From assembly GCA_029259875.1 (NCBI GenBank), contig JAJDEK010000363.1, positions 1 to 12,608 of the forward strand: 12,608 nt of DNA, in the 5' to 3' direction. A program made the position numbers and the translations under genes. The DNA is from Planctomycetaceae bacterium (GTDB taxonomy: Bacteria; Planctomycetota; Planctomycetia; Planctomycetales; Planctomycetaceae). Of this stretch, positions 1-9,324 are shown piece after piece (position 1 is the first letter of the stretch; every line of letters begins with the position of its first letter). The notes beneath the pieces were generated by a model. That model was given only the letters and a program-made list of their open reading frames with translations, ran no database searches and was not told the DNA's origin.

Positions 1-206
1 GTGACAACACGATCATTCTTCTTCAATACGTTTAATGCCTTCTCGCGGCGGGCTCGTTCTTTTTGCTGAGGACGAAACATTATCAAGTAAAAGAAAATCA
101 CAATTGCGACTATGGGTAAAAATTGAAGGATCTGAGAAGGACCAGGGGCATCTTTGACAGGTGCTTCTTCGGCAAATAAATATAACGTTGTAAGTAAAAA
201 GTTCAT
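1..206 (-). CDS. yajC: YajC, Sec translocase accessory subunit (partial, 3' end outside window)
   Basis: Only the first 68 codons are inside the window; the C-terminus lies beyond base 1. YajC is a small single-span inner-membrane protein that associates with SecDF and the SecYEG translocon in protein export. The visible part has a short N-terminal segment, one hydrophobic span at about residues 28-45, and directly after it the family signature RPQQKERARREK (residues 45-56), followed by a basic stretch ending LKKNDRVV. That order matches well-known YajC proteins. The ATG at 206 is chosen because GGAAGAG lies about 6 bases upstream. The gene follows tgt on the same strand after 190 bases, as in the tgt-yajC-secD-secF arrangement of many bacteria. 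A longer overlapping reading frame in another phase (13-261) is a shadow. The identification is firm; only the truncated length limits it. Confidence 0.9.
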   Translation of the reverse strand, partial: MNFLLTTLYLFAEEAPVKDAPGPSQILQFLPIVAIVIFFYLIMFRPQQKERARREKALNVLKKNDRVV

Positions 207-297
207 TTAATTCTCTTCCAAGGCTGCAAATGAATCCCCTTAAAGTACTACAAAATAACAACTTAAGGAAAAACGCATCTAAACATGCAAGTTAATA

Positions 298-326
298 CAT
301 ATGTAATTTTCAAGCAAGCACGTCAA
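298..326 (-). promoter_or_regulatory. Possible yajC promoter
   Basis: Reading the minus strand, TTGACG (326-321, five of six matches to a -35 box) is followed after 17 bases by CATATG (303-298, only three of six matches to a -10 box). It lies about 90 bases upstream of the yajC start, in the AT-rich tgt-yajC gap. The poor -10 makes this a weak call. yajC may simply be cotranscribed with tgt. Confidence 0.25.
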
Positions 327-396
327 ATTACCAAGCCTGAATCGGCCCAAACCTAAACAAATTCAGGAGTTATCTAGCAATGTTGTAAGCTGTATC

Positions 397-2689
<2,293 letters not shown>

Positions 2690-2840
2690 TCATTATTGCG
2701 AATTACCACTTATCTGAGAGTGACAATCTATTCCACATTGCGAAAAAAAAAGAAATTTGTCAGAGTAAACTGCGTTATTCAGGTTAACACTGTGGATATA
2801 CCGGTTTTGTTTATATTAATCTATCTTGGAAGCATGATTG

Positions 2841-3638
2841 ATGGACTTTTTGCAATTGGCTGGAAAACGGATTCTTATTTTTGGAGTAGCCAACCGAAAA
2901 AGTGTTGCCTTTCAGACCGGTAAAGTTTTAGAAGAAGCAGGAGCTGAAGTGGCCTATATTGTTCGGTCTGAGGCACGGAAAGAATCCTTAAAGAACTTAT
3001 TAAAACATGCACCGATTTATGTCTGTGATGTTGAACAACAGCAGGAAATCGATCAATTACAATCCGATATCAGCCAAAAATATGATACCATTCATGGTTT
3101 GGTTCATTCGATCGCTTTTGCCGACTATTCAGCAGGTTGGCTCCCCTTTCATCAGACACCCCGAAACGCCTTTTTGCAAGCTGTAGATATTTCCTGCTTC
3201 TCTCTCATCGCACTGTCTAATGCATTTAGCAAGCTCATTGATCCAGAGCAGGGGAGTGTGGTCACCATCTCGATCTCAACAACTCGTATGGCCGCAGAAA
3301 ATTATGGCTATATGGCTCCGGTAAAAGCTGCTTTGGATTCCTCAGTTTGCTTTCTTTCGAAATCGTTTTCCAATTTTTCAAAAGTTCGCTTTAATGCTGT
3401 CTGCCCTGGATTACTAAAAACATCGGCATCTGCGGGTATCCCCGGATATGTAGATAGTTTTTTGTTTGCAGAAAAAGCAACGCTTCGCAAAACAGCCGTC
3501 CAAACCAAAGAAGTCGCTAATGCAGCTGCGTTTTTAATGAGTCCCCGCTCCTCAGGGATTACTTCTCAAGGAATTGTCATTGATGCGGGTATGGGCACCA
3601 ATTATTTTGACAAAGAAATCGTGACAGACCATGCTTAA
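2841..3638 (+). CDS. FabI-like enoyl-[acyl-carrier-protein] reductase (SDR fold)
   Basis: Likely an NAD(P)H-dependent reductase of the FabI branch of short-chain dehydrogenases, which carry out the last reduction of each fatty-acid elongation cycle. The 265-residue length is typical. FabI-like marks are the Rossmann loop [10 protein letters not shown] (residues 15-24), CDV at 62-64, HSIAF at 89-93 (FabI has HSIGF), DISCFS at 116-121 (FabI has DISSYS), and the catalytic Tyr155-x6-Lys162 pair. The second conserved active-site tyrosine, Tyr146 in E. coli FabI, is Ile145 here, so activity or substrate may differ. The ATG at 2841 is preferred over the upstream in-frame TTG because GGAAG (2828-2832) lies 8 bases before it. 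The gene stands alone between the divergent GspF gene and a terminator. It may be the main enoyl reductase or a paralogue with another substrate, so I leave the symbol empty. Confidence 0.85.
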   Translation: MDFLQLAGKRILIFGVANRKSVAFQTGKVLEEAGAEVAYIVRSEARKESLKNLLKHAPIYVCDVEQQQEIDQLQSDISQKYDTIHGLVHSIAFADYSAGWLPFHQTPRNAFLQAVDISCFSLIALSNAFSKLIDPEQGSVVTISISTTRMAAENYGYMAPVKAALDSSVCFLSKSFSNFSKVRFNAVCPGLLKTSASAGIPGYVDSFLFAEKATLRKTAVQTKEVANAAAFLMSPRSSGITSQGIVIDAGMGTNYFDKEIVTDHA

Positions 3639-3740
3639 CCCGAATTCGATTTTAGAGTAACGTTGCCAAGGTCACTTGAATCGACTTCGGTTGATTTTAG
3701 ACTGCTAAGTTTTCGTTAAATACACTCATATTGGGAAATA

Positions 3741-3777
3741 AAAAAAGCCGACTGAAATAGATTCAGTCGGCTTTTTT
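3741..3777. terminator. Bidirectional intrinsic terminator
   Basis: A perfect hairpin has GCCGACTGA (3747-3755) pairing with TCAGTCGGC (3763-3771) around a 7-base loop. A run of six A precedes it and a run of six T follows it, so it ends transcripts in both directions. It lies between the convergent FabI-like gene (ending at 3638) and the EF-hand gene (ending at 3832) and probably serves both. Confidence 0.92.
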
Positions 3778-3831
3778 CGTTCACATCACTGGCTTATTTA
3801 AGAAGCCAAATCATGTTTTAATGGCCTGCCA

Positions 3832-4482
3832 TTACTCTTTATTTTTCTTTCTTTTTCCACCTGCTTTTCCTTTGGCCCGGTTACCGGCTGCCCCTTTAGG
3901 CCGATTTTTCATCATTTCTGCTCTTGCCGCCTGCCGTTCTGATTCATCAAGCGTTCCATCGCCATTTTTATCGAACTTCTTGATAAATTGTTCACGACTC
4001 ATCCCCCCACGACGGCCTTGCTGATTTCCCATTGACTTACGAGCAGCTGCCCGCTCAGTTTCATTCAACTTACCGTCACCATCTTTATCGAACTTCTTAA
4101 TCATTTCTTCTCGACTCATGCGAGGGCCTTTTTGACCCATTTTTGCACGTGCTGCTTGGGCTGCTTTACGTTCTGTTTCGTCTAATTTTCCATCGCCGTT
4201 CTTATCAAATTTTTTGATCATTTCTTCACGATTGAAGCCTTTACCGCCTTTACCTTTGCCACCAGGGCCCTGAGCTCCCTTTGATTTACCGCGTGCTTCT
4301 CTCGCAGCAGTCCGCTCTTCTTCATTTAGTTTTCCGTCGCCATCTTTATCAAATTTTTTGAGTATTTGTTCACGATTAGGGCGGTCTCCCTTTTTCTTTC
4401 CTTCAGCCTGAGTTACTGAAGTTCCCGCTAAAACAGCAACTCCCAAGACGAATGTTGATACCAGCAATAGTCTTACTCTCAT
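3832..4482 (-). CDS. Secreted four-EF-hand calcium-binding protein
   Basis: The first 26 residues form a signal peptide: basic MRVR, a hydrophobic core, and a probable cleavage near TQA-EG. Four canonical 12-residue EF-hand loops follow, beginning at Asp45, Asp93, Asp132 and Asp171, each of the form DK(D/N)GDG(K/T)L(N/D)E and each ending in Glu at position 12, so all four should bind calcium. Each loop lies in a 29-residue unit of the type (N/S)RE..IKKFD...ERxAA. Linkers and tail (residues 65-83, 113-122, 193-216) are rich in Gly, Lys and Arg, so the mature protein is strongly basic. It presumably acts in the periplasm or outside the cell; no catalytic domain is seen and the role is unknown. 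The ATG at 4482 is supported by TTAGGAG (4497-4491), 8 bases upstream. The gene is monocistronic, ending at the shared terminator. Similar proteins are common in planctomycetes. Confidence 0.9.
   Translation of the reverse strand: MRVRLLLVSTFVLGVAVLAGTSVTQAEGKKKGDRPNREQILKKFDKDGDGKLNEEERTAAREARGKSKGAQGPGGKGKGGKGFNREEMIKKFDKNGDGKLDETERKAAQAARAKMGQKGPRMSREEMIKKFDKDGDGKLNETERAAARKSMGNQQGRRGGMSREQFIKKFDKNGDGTLDESERQAARAEMMKNRPKGAAGNRAKGKAGGKRKKNKE
3913..4377 (-). repeat. Four tandem EF-hand coding units
   Basis: These are coding repeats inside the EF-hand gene, covering protein residues 36-64, 84-112, 123-151 and 162-190. Spacing is 48, 39 and 39 residues. In the calcium loops, units 1 and 3 resemble each other (DKDGDGKLNE) and units 2 and 4 resemble each other (DKNGDG.LDE). 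In the preceding helix, units 1 and 2 share NRE and AAAAAATTTGAT, while units 3 and 4 share SRE and AAGAAGTTCGAT. The array is therefore a mosaic of duplications. Confidence 0.85.
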
Positions 4483-4514
4483 TAAGATAACTCCTAATTC
4501 TCAATAAATAGCCA

Positions 4515-4527
4515 GGGAATCGTTCCC
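4515..4527. promoter_or_regulatory. Perfect 13-base palindrome, possible operator
   Basis: GGGAA-TCG-TTCCC is a perfect inverted repeat with 5-base arms and a 3-base centre. It lies 33 bases upstream of the EF-hand start codon, either in its leader or near its promoter. It could be a regulator binding site or a short RNA hairpin. No second copy was noticed in the window. Confidence 0.3.
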
Positions 4528-4689
4528 ACTTCTGATTAACTTCACTAGGAGATCAAACTCAAATTGAAATCATTGGTTTCGCAGTTTCTCAAAAAAAAAG
4601 TATTTTCATTGATTACAAAATAGAGCTTTGAAGAAACTTAAGCCCCTCAAATCGAAAAAAACACCACTTCAAAGCATTAATACACCCGA

Positions 4690-4719
4690 TTGAGAGCGAC
4701 TGCATAAAAAGCTGATATT
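4690..4719 (+). promoter_or_regulatory. Possible promoter of the GT9 gene
   Basis: TTGAGA (4690-4695) and GATATT (4714-4719) are separated by 18 bases and resemble -35 and -10 boxes with four matches each. They would give a leader of roughly 85 bases before the ATG at 4810. The match is only moderate. Confidence 0.3.
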
Positions 4720-4809
4720 GCCTCAATTCCGCTTCTCCCATTATTATGCCCCACCGGCTGGTTTTACAGCTTCAATCAAACTCAAAAACAATAGCACTAA
4801 ACGATCACG

Positions 4810-5910
4810 ATGAGTTCACAGTATTCCATCTCGCAACTAAATCAAATTGAAGCCAAACGAATTTGCATTATTAAACCCAGTGCGCTTGGTGATGTCGTGC
4901 AGACGCTGCCCATTCTGTCAGTGCTCAGTGAACGATTTCCTGATTCAGAGATTTCATGGGTTATTCGTGATAGTTTTGCTAATCTGCTCGAGGGGCACCC
5001 CAATATAGATCATGTGATTCCTTTTAGTCGGCGTAGCTCTGTTCGCTATTGGTTGCGTTTTTTGAAAGATCTTAAACAACGCCAGTTTGATCTGGTACTC
5101 GATCTTCAAGGATTATTAAGAACCGGAATCATGACAGCTTCCACACGTGCGCCTTGGAGAATTGGGATCGAAGCAGCACGCGAAGGTTCGCATCTGGCTT
5201 ACAATCTAACCATTCCTGACACAGGGCGGCTGGTCCCCGCTTATTTAAAATATTGGCGCGTCGCGGACGCTCTGGGATTAGGCGAAACTAAAAGACAGAC
5301 TGGTCTCAAAGTTAGTGATGAAGATACGACCTGGGCAAAGAGCAAACTCGATCGCCAGAATAACCCCGTTCCTACACTTGCTATTCACGCTGGTGCCCAA
5401 TGGATCACAAAACGCTGGCCACCAGAGAGCTTTGCGGCCGTGGGTGCCAAAGCAATCCGACGCTTTCGTTGCAATGTCGTTCTCGTAGGAACAGCCGATG
5501 AACGACCATTGACCAATCATATCCAGCAACTATTGCACAAGTTTGTGCCAACAGGCCGAGTCATCAATCTGGCAGGAGAATCCACTCTCAAACAATTGGC
5601 GGCTGTGCTCACTGAATCTGACTTTCTGCTCACAAATGATTCTGGTCCTATGCATCTTGCTGCTGGACTGGGAACTCCTGTCACTGGAATCTTTACTTGT
5701 ACAAGTTCACTCCGCTCAGGACCTCCTGGTGACCAGCATGAGTTGGTATCAACGAATGTCGATTGTGCTGGCAGTTATAATAAACGCTGCCCGAAACGAG
5801 GTCCTCAAAACTTATGTTGCATGGAAGAACTGGAAGTGGGTCGAGTCTGGCAAGCTTTGTTTCGATTGATTTCCAAGCACACTTCTCAAAAAAGTGGCAA
5901 AGCAGCATAA
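4810..5910 (+). CDS. Glycosyltransferase family 9 (heptosyltransferase-like)
   Basis: GT9 enzymes such as WaaC and WaaF transfer heptose from ADP-heptose onto the lipopolysaccharide core at the cytoplasmic face of the inner membrane. The 366-residue protein shows both halves of the GT-B fold. The N-terminal motif IKPSALGDVVQTLPIL (residues 21-36) contains the family's conserved acidic residue (Asp28, equivalent to Asp13 of WaaC). FDLVLDLQGLLRT (93-105) follows. The C-terminal half has HAGAQWITKRWP (193-204) and the nucleotide-sugar signature LTNDSGPMHLAAGLGTPV (274-291). A cysteine group (C319, C327, C336, C337) near the end occurs in many GT9 proteins. The ATG at 4810 has no obvious Shine-Dalgarno, and the first 15 residues extend beyond the conserved core. 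The donor and acceptor cannot be read from sequence. The gene is monocistronic and converges on the kinase gene with only 13 bases between stops. Confidence 0.92.
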   Translation: MSSQYSISQLNQIEAKRICIIKPSALGDVVQTLPILSVLSERFPDSEISWVIRDSFANLLEGHPNIDHVIPFSRRSSVRYWLRFLKDLKQRQFDLVLDLQGLLRTGIMTASTRAPWRIGIEAAREGSHLAYNLTIPDTGRLVPAYLKYWRVADALGLGETKRQTGLKVSDEDTTWAKSKLDRQNNPVPTLAIHAGAQWITKRWPPESFAAVGAKAIRRFRCNVVLVGTADERPLTNHIQQLLHKFVPTGRVINLAGESTLKQLAAVLTESDFLLTNDSGPMHLAAGLGTPVTGIFTCTSSLRSGPPGDQHELVSTNVDCAGSYNKRCPKRGPQNLCCMEELEVGRVWQALFRLISKHTSQKSGKAA

Positions 5911-5923
5911 TTGCTCTCTTCGC

Positions 5924-7621
5924 CTATCTTCCCGGACGACGAAGCTCATAGTACCGACTCAATACTCTGACTCGAAAAATTTGATAGGCTGTAATCGTTC
6001 CCAGAATAGCCAGAACAACGGCATAAATCACAGGATATTGCCATAACTCCGTTAACTCTGGCCTAAGAAACACGAGTGCTGCAAAAGCAAGCATTGAAAG
6101 TGTGGTTGTGAAGAATACTAATCTGACATAAAAAAATAACCCGGCTGAAACGATCAACATCGGATATCCAATCAACAAGATTCCGATGGGAGAATCAACT
6201 AAAATCAATAGCCCCGTCAATAATGAGACATCGGCAGCAGCCCAACAAAAACGGACTTTCCCCTTATTCTTTAGATGATCTAGCGCCCACTGGAAGAAAA
6301 AGGCTAAGATTCCCCACAGGCAAAAAATTGTCATGATCTTGAGATGATAATTGAAATCGGTTCCCTCTGTAGAATAAACCGTTTGAATAATCCCTGCAGA
6401 AAGAACAATCGCCGACAAACGCGAAACCAATGCTGGTTGCCTGCGGAACCAGCGTTGAAATCTCTGTTTGAATCCAGCAGGTTGAGCCTGTATCGGTTCT
6501 CCAGCAATAAAATGCTCCAGATCATCAGCCAATTCTGTTGCAGTCTGGTAACGTAAATCTGGATCTTTCTCTAAGCATTTCAAACAAATCAATTCCAGAT
6601 GATGAGGAATCTTTGCATTCAATGTATGAGGCAGAGGAGGTTCACCTTCTATCACATACACTAAAGAATCTAACGGACTGTTTTGTTTGAAAGGCGAGAC
6701 CTTTGTCAAAAGTTCATAGAGTATAATCCCCAGACAAAAAATATCACTACGAGCAGAAATATTGTCTAACTGACCTGCAGCTTGTTCTGGTGACATATAG
6801 CTGGGAGTTCCCACGATCATACCACTCTGTGTTTGAACTTCACTGGCAGAGTTTTCTTGAAGCAAATCAAATACTTTTGCGAGCCCAAAATCGGTTACAT
6901 AAGCCACACCCTTCTCATCAATTAAAATATTTGAAGGCTTTAAATCACGATGAATGATCTCTTTGGAATGTAGATAGTGGACTGCACGAGAAACCTGCTG
7001 AATCAAAGATGCAATCTCGTAAAATTGATTTTGTGATGTTTCTGATAGCGGTTTTGAATAATTATTCGCTAATGAATTTCCTGAAATATAGTCCATTGTG
7101 AAATAATGCTGCCCCAAATATTGCCCCACTTCGTGGATGGAAACAATATTGGAATGCTGTAATCTTCCCGCTGCCTGAGCTTCCAGGTAAAATCGACGTA
7201 CTTCCTCTTCTGAAGCAAACTGATGACTTAAAATGGTCTTCAAGGCCACAATGCGGTTTAAATCTTTCTGGCGTGCCTTATAAACCACCCCCATTCCACC
7301 GCGACCAAGTTCCTCTAAAAGTTCATATTTTCCGAACTCGATATTTTGTTGAGGACCGGACTGTCCGGAAATTTGACTCGAAAATAAGAGCGTTGGATCT
7401 TCAGATCCGGGAGCACGATCTTGTGAACTGGAATTTTCGGTGTCGGGAGCCAAACGTTCTAGTGAATCCAGGCAGACCATTAACCTTTTTAATTCAGGAT
7501 TAACTGCCTGTAGGCTGTGACAACTCTCTTGATCTTTGGCTTGTAAATATTCGAGATATTGGTTCAATACCTCAACTACCAATTCCGATTGACTATCTTG
7601 CTCATTCGTCACGGGATTCAA
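5924..7621 (-). CDS. Membrane-bound serine/threonine protein kinase
   Basis: Hanks-type kinase of 565 residues that phosphorylates proteins on Ser/Thr. After an N-terminal stretch of about 95 residues, the kinase domain (about 99-372) has the P-loop GRGGMGVV (106-113), ATP-binding Lys128, helix-C Glu147, catalytic HRDLKPSN (224-231), DFG (244-246) and the activation-segment end SPE (277-279), so it should be active. A basic linker (RFQRWFRRQP) leads to five or six hydrophobic spans (about 397-415, 427-446, 463-497 as two, 500-518, 529-547), with no evident extracellular domain. The frame opens with TTG at 7621, with GAGAGAG nearby; an in-frame GTG three codons later is an alternative, and no upstream ATG exists before the sigma-factor stop. 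It lies 51 bases downstream of the sigma-factor gene on the same strand, a pairing recurrent in planctomycetes, so the two probably work in one signalling pathway. Confidence 0.93.
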   Translation of the reverse strand: MNPVTNEQDSQSELVVEVLNQYLEYLQAKDQESCHSLQAVNPELKRLMVCLDSLERLAPDTENSSSQDRAPGSEDPTLLFSSQISGQSGPQQNIEFGKYELLEELGRGGMGVVYKARQKDLNRIVALKTILSHQFASEEEVRRFYLEAQAAGRLQHSNIVSIHEVGQYLGQHYFTMDYISGNSLANNYSKPLSETSQNQFYEIASLIQQVSRAVHYLHSKEIIHRDLKPSNILIDEKGVAYVTDFGLAKVFDLLQENSASEVQTQSGMIVGTPSYMSPEQAAGQLDNISARSDIFCLGIILYELLTKVSPFKQNSPLDSLVYVIEGEPPLPHTLNAKIPHHLELICLKCLEKDPDLRYQTATELADDLEHFIAGEPIQAQPAGFKQRFQRWFRRQPALVSRLSAIVLSAGIIQTVYSTEGTDFNYHLKIMTIFCLWGILAFFFQWALDHLKNKGKVRFCWAAADVSLLTGLLILVDSPIGILLIGYPMLIVSAGLFFYVRLVFFTTTLSMLAFAALVFLRPELTELWQYPVIYAVVLAILGTITAYQIFRVRVLSRYYELRRPGR

Positions 7622-7672
7622 TGCTCTCTCTATCTCAATGCAACTCTGTAGTAATTTAAGCGAGTAATGAGG

Positions 7673-8284
7673 TTAGGCACTTTCCAAATGTTCTTGCAAC
7701 TGATTTAGTGCACGCAACCAGAGCATTTGAACCGCTCCCGGACTTCGGTTCATTCTTTCAGCGACTTGTTTAAACGAAAGTCTTTGTAAATTTCGAAACA
7801 TAATCACTTCCTGATAATCAGCGGGAAGCTGCGATACGGCATCTGCCATCAGAAGTTCCTGCTCACGATTTAACAGAATTCGACTTGGAGTTTCCGTCTC
7901 GTCTTTCAACTCCCATCCTTGTTGGCCTGAGTTATCAGAATTTCCACCGGCCTGATCAATTGAGAATTCTCTGCTCACGTTGCGTTTGGCGGCTCCCTGG
8001 TATTTTCGGGCAAAATCCAGTGTATTGTGATTTAAGATGCCCCGTAACCAGCCTAACCATTCGGCCTCTGTTTGCCCTTTAAAATGCTCGAGTCCCTGAT
8101 GAGCCTCTAATAATGTCTGTTGCACCAAGTCGGAAGCATCAAATTTCGTGCGCATCCAGCCTTCAATTTGAGCACGAGCGATTAATGAAACATAAGCACG
8201 GCATTTTTGCATCAATTCATTTTCGGCAGAGCGATCTCCAGATCGTGCTCGATGAATCAGCTCTTCAATTCGTGATTGAGACAT
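7673..8284 (-). CDS. ECF-type RNA polymerase sigma factor (planctomycete subfamily)
   Basis: Directs RNA polymerase to a special set of promoters. The 203-residue protein has only regions 2 and 4. Region 2 spans about residues 25-97 (FDASDLVQQTLLEAHQGLEHF, then WLGWLRGILNHNTLDFARKY). Region 4 spans about 145-198 (LPADYQEVIMFRNLQRLSF, then the helix-turn-helix VAERMNRSPGAVQMLWLRAL). These are separated by a polar linker at 103-135. It resembles the planctomycete-specific sigma-70 subfamilies that are often encoded beside Ser/Thr kinases. No anti-sigma gene lies nearby; the kinase gene directly downstream is the likely regulator, which is inference. The ATG at 8284 is supported by AGGGA about 8 bases upstream. 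The rhomboid gene ends 78 bases upstream, and that gap contains no clear GGAAC-type autoregulated promoter. Confidence 0.92.
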   Translation of the reverse strand: MSQSRIEELIHRARSGDRSAENELMQKCRAYVSLIARAQIEGWMRTKFDASDLVQQTLLEAHQGLEHFKGQTEAEWLGWLRGILNHNTLDFARKYQGAAKRNVSREFSIDQAGGNSDNSGQQGWELKDETETPSRILLNREQELLMADAVSQLPADYQEVIMFRNLQRLSFKQVAERMNRSPGAVQMLWLRALNQLQEHLESA

Positions 8285-8362
8285 GCGTAATCCCTGGAGT
8301 CAATTAAGTCTGCTGTCTGCTTCACTCTATTTTTGTAAGGAGATATTCCCTACTCGCACAGG

Positions 8363-9214
8363 TTACCGTTTTTTATATTTGCTGCTGGCCTCTTTGAGCA
8401 ATGCGCGTTCTTGATCAGTCAAACTCGCTTCGCCTTCACGACTGATCTTTTCCAAAATCGCATCCACTTTTTCGTCCAACCTCGCTTTTGATAAATTGGC
8501 ATCAGGTTCGGAGTAGACACGTAACTTACTCTTTCTCGCTGAGCGTTTCAATTTGAATTGATTCCACTTCGTATTGAAATTACCAGACAAGTTCCATCCA
8601 AAATACTTGTAAGCAATCCCAAACGCGGCACCACCTAAGTGTGCCACGTGAGCAACACTATCTGCCCCTGGATTTAGAACTCCAAAGACATCAACAAGCG
8701 CATAAAGTACAGCCAACCAGCGTAATTCAATGGGCAGTATAAACATCAACAGCACGGTCATACGAGGAAAATACATGGCTGTCAGAAATACAACAGACAT
8801 GACGCCACCGGAGGCACCAATGACCGGTGCACTGCTGATAGCAATGTGACAAATACCACTAATCACTACGCCAATCAGATAAAACGCCAAAAATTCACGT
8901 GACCCCAAGATTGGTTCCACAGACCGACCAAACATCCAGAGCACGAACATGTTAAAGAAAATATGTCCCAAACCGTTAAGTGAGTGACAGAAACCATAAG
9001 TCACAAATCGCCAGATTTGGAACGAGGAAAAAATGGATTCGCGGTCTAAAGCTAGGTAGTTAACAATGCTGGGAGAGTTCCATTCCACTAGAAACACAGC
9101 GATATTTGCGATAATCAAATATTTGATGGCCCAGCCACCAGAAGTCATTCTGAAAGAATTGAAACTTCCCCCACCACTTTCATGCCGCAGATAATCCCGG
9201 CTCTCAATCCCCAT
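8363..9214 (-). CDS. Rhomboid family intramembrane serine protease
   Basis: A protease that cleaves membrane proteins within or near their transmembrane segments. The 283-residue protein has an N-terminal hydrophobic span (about 28-44) and five or more further spans. Family marks are the HIFFNMFVLWMFG segment (His84, Asn88), the nucleophile in GASGG (Ser135), and His192 in AHVAHLGGAAFG as the partner of the catalytic dyad. All are present, so it should be active. The cytoplasmic C-terminus (about 238-283) ends in VDAILEKISREGEASLTDQE followed by RALLKEASSKYKK, a short conserved domain seen attached to bacterial rhomboids. The ATG at 9214 has AGGA about 11 bases upstream, slightly far. It lies between the coiled-coil gene (110 bases upstream) and the sigma factor on the same strand. 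Substrates cannot be predicted. Confidence 0.94.
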   Translation of the reverse strand: MGIESRDYLRHESGGGSFNSFRMTSGGWAIKYLIIANIAVFLVEWNSPSIVNYLALDRESIFSSFQIWRFVTYGFCHSLNGLGHIFFNMFVLWMFGRSVEPILGSREFLAFYLIGVVISGICHIAISSAPVIGASGGVMSVVFLTAMYFPRMTVLLMFILPIELRWLAVLYALVDVFGVLNPGADSVAHVAHLGGAAFGIAYKYFGWNLSGNFNTKWNQFKLKRSARKSKLRVYSEPDANLSKARLDEKVDAILEKISREGEASLTDQERALLKEASSKYKKR

Positions 9215-9280
9215 TGTCGAATCGATCCTTGCTTGACACTACTTAAATTTCGGCGTTCCGAGAGTAAACGCCCGCGTTCC

Positions 9281-9309
9281 ATGCTATTGAGGAGCGGCCA
9301 TTCAGGCAA
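9281..9309 (-). promoter_or_regulatory. Possible promoter of the rhomboid gene
   Basis: On the minus strand TTGCCT (9309-9304) and TAGCAT (9286-9281) are 17 bases apart, each with four of six matches to the -35 and -10 consensus. They lie about 70 bases before the rhomboid ATG. If real, the rhomboid-sigma-kinase genes could be transcribed separately from the coiled-coil gene. Confidence 0.25.
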
Positions 9310-9324
9310 CTCACAGGGTGATCA

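Larger units (their letters stand above)
4483..4809. other. Divergent intergenic region between EF-hand gene and GT9 gene
   Basis: This AT-rich spacer of 327 bases separates two divergent genes, so it should hold promoters for both. No short reading frame with a good start was found. Its near-gene edge holds the EF-hand ribosome site and a 13-base palindrome (4515-4527). A possible plus-strand promoter lies at 4690-4719. On the minus strand TTGAGT followed after 16 bases by GTTAAT is a weak candidate for the EF-hand gene. Nothing else stands out. Confidence 0.6.

Noticed and set aside
13..261. 82-codon minus-strand frame at the left edge
   Set aside because: It overlaps the yajC start in another phase. 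The yajC frame has a ribosome site and the RPQQK signature; this one has an unlikely composition and no family features.
336..367. CCTGAAT (336-342) and ATTCAGG (361-367) inverted repeat in the tgt-yajC gap
   Set aside because: The 18-base loop and lack of a T run make it a poor terminator, and a 7-base match can arise by chance.
8296..8362. Searched the sigma-factor upstream gap for an autoregulated ECF promoter (GGAAC ... CGTC)
   Set aside because: Only GGGAAT-like sequence without a matching -10 at proper spacing was found.
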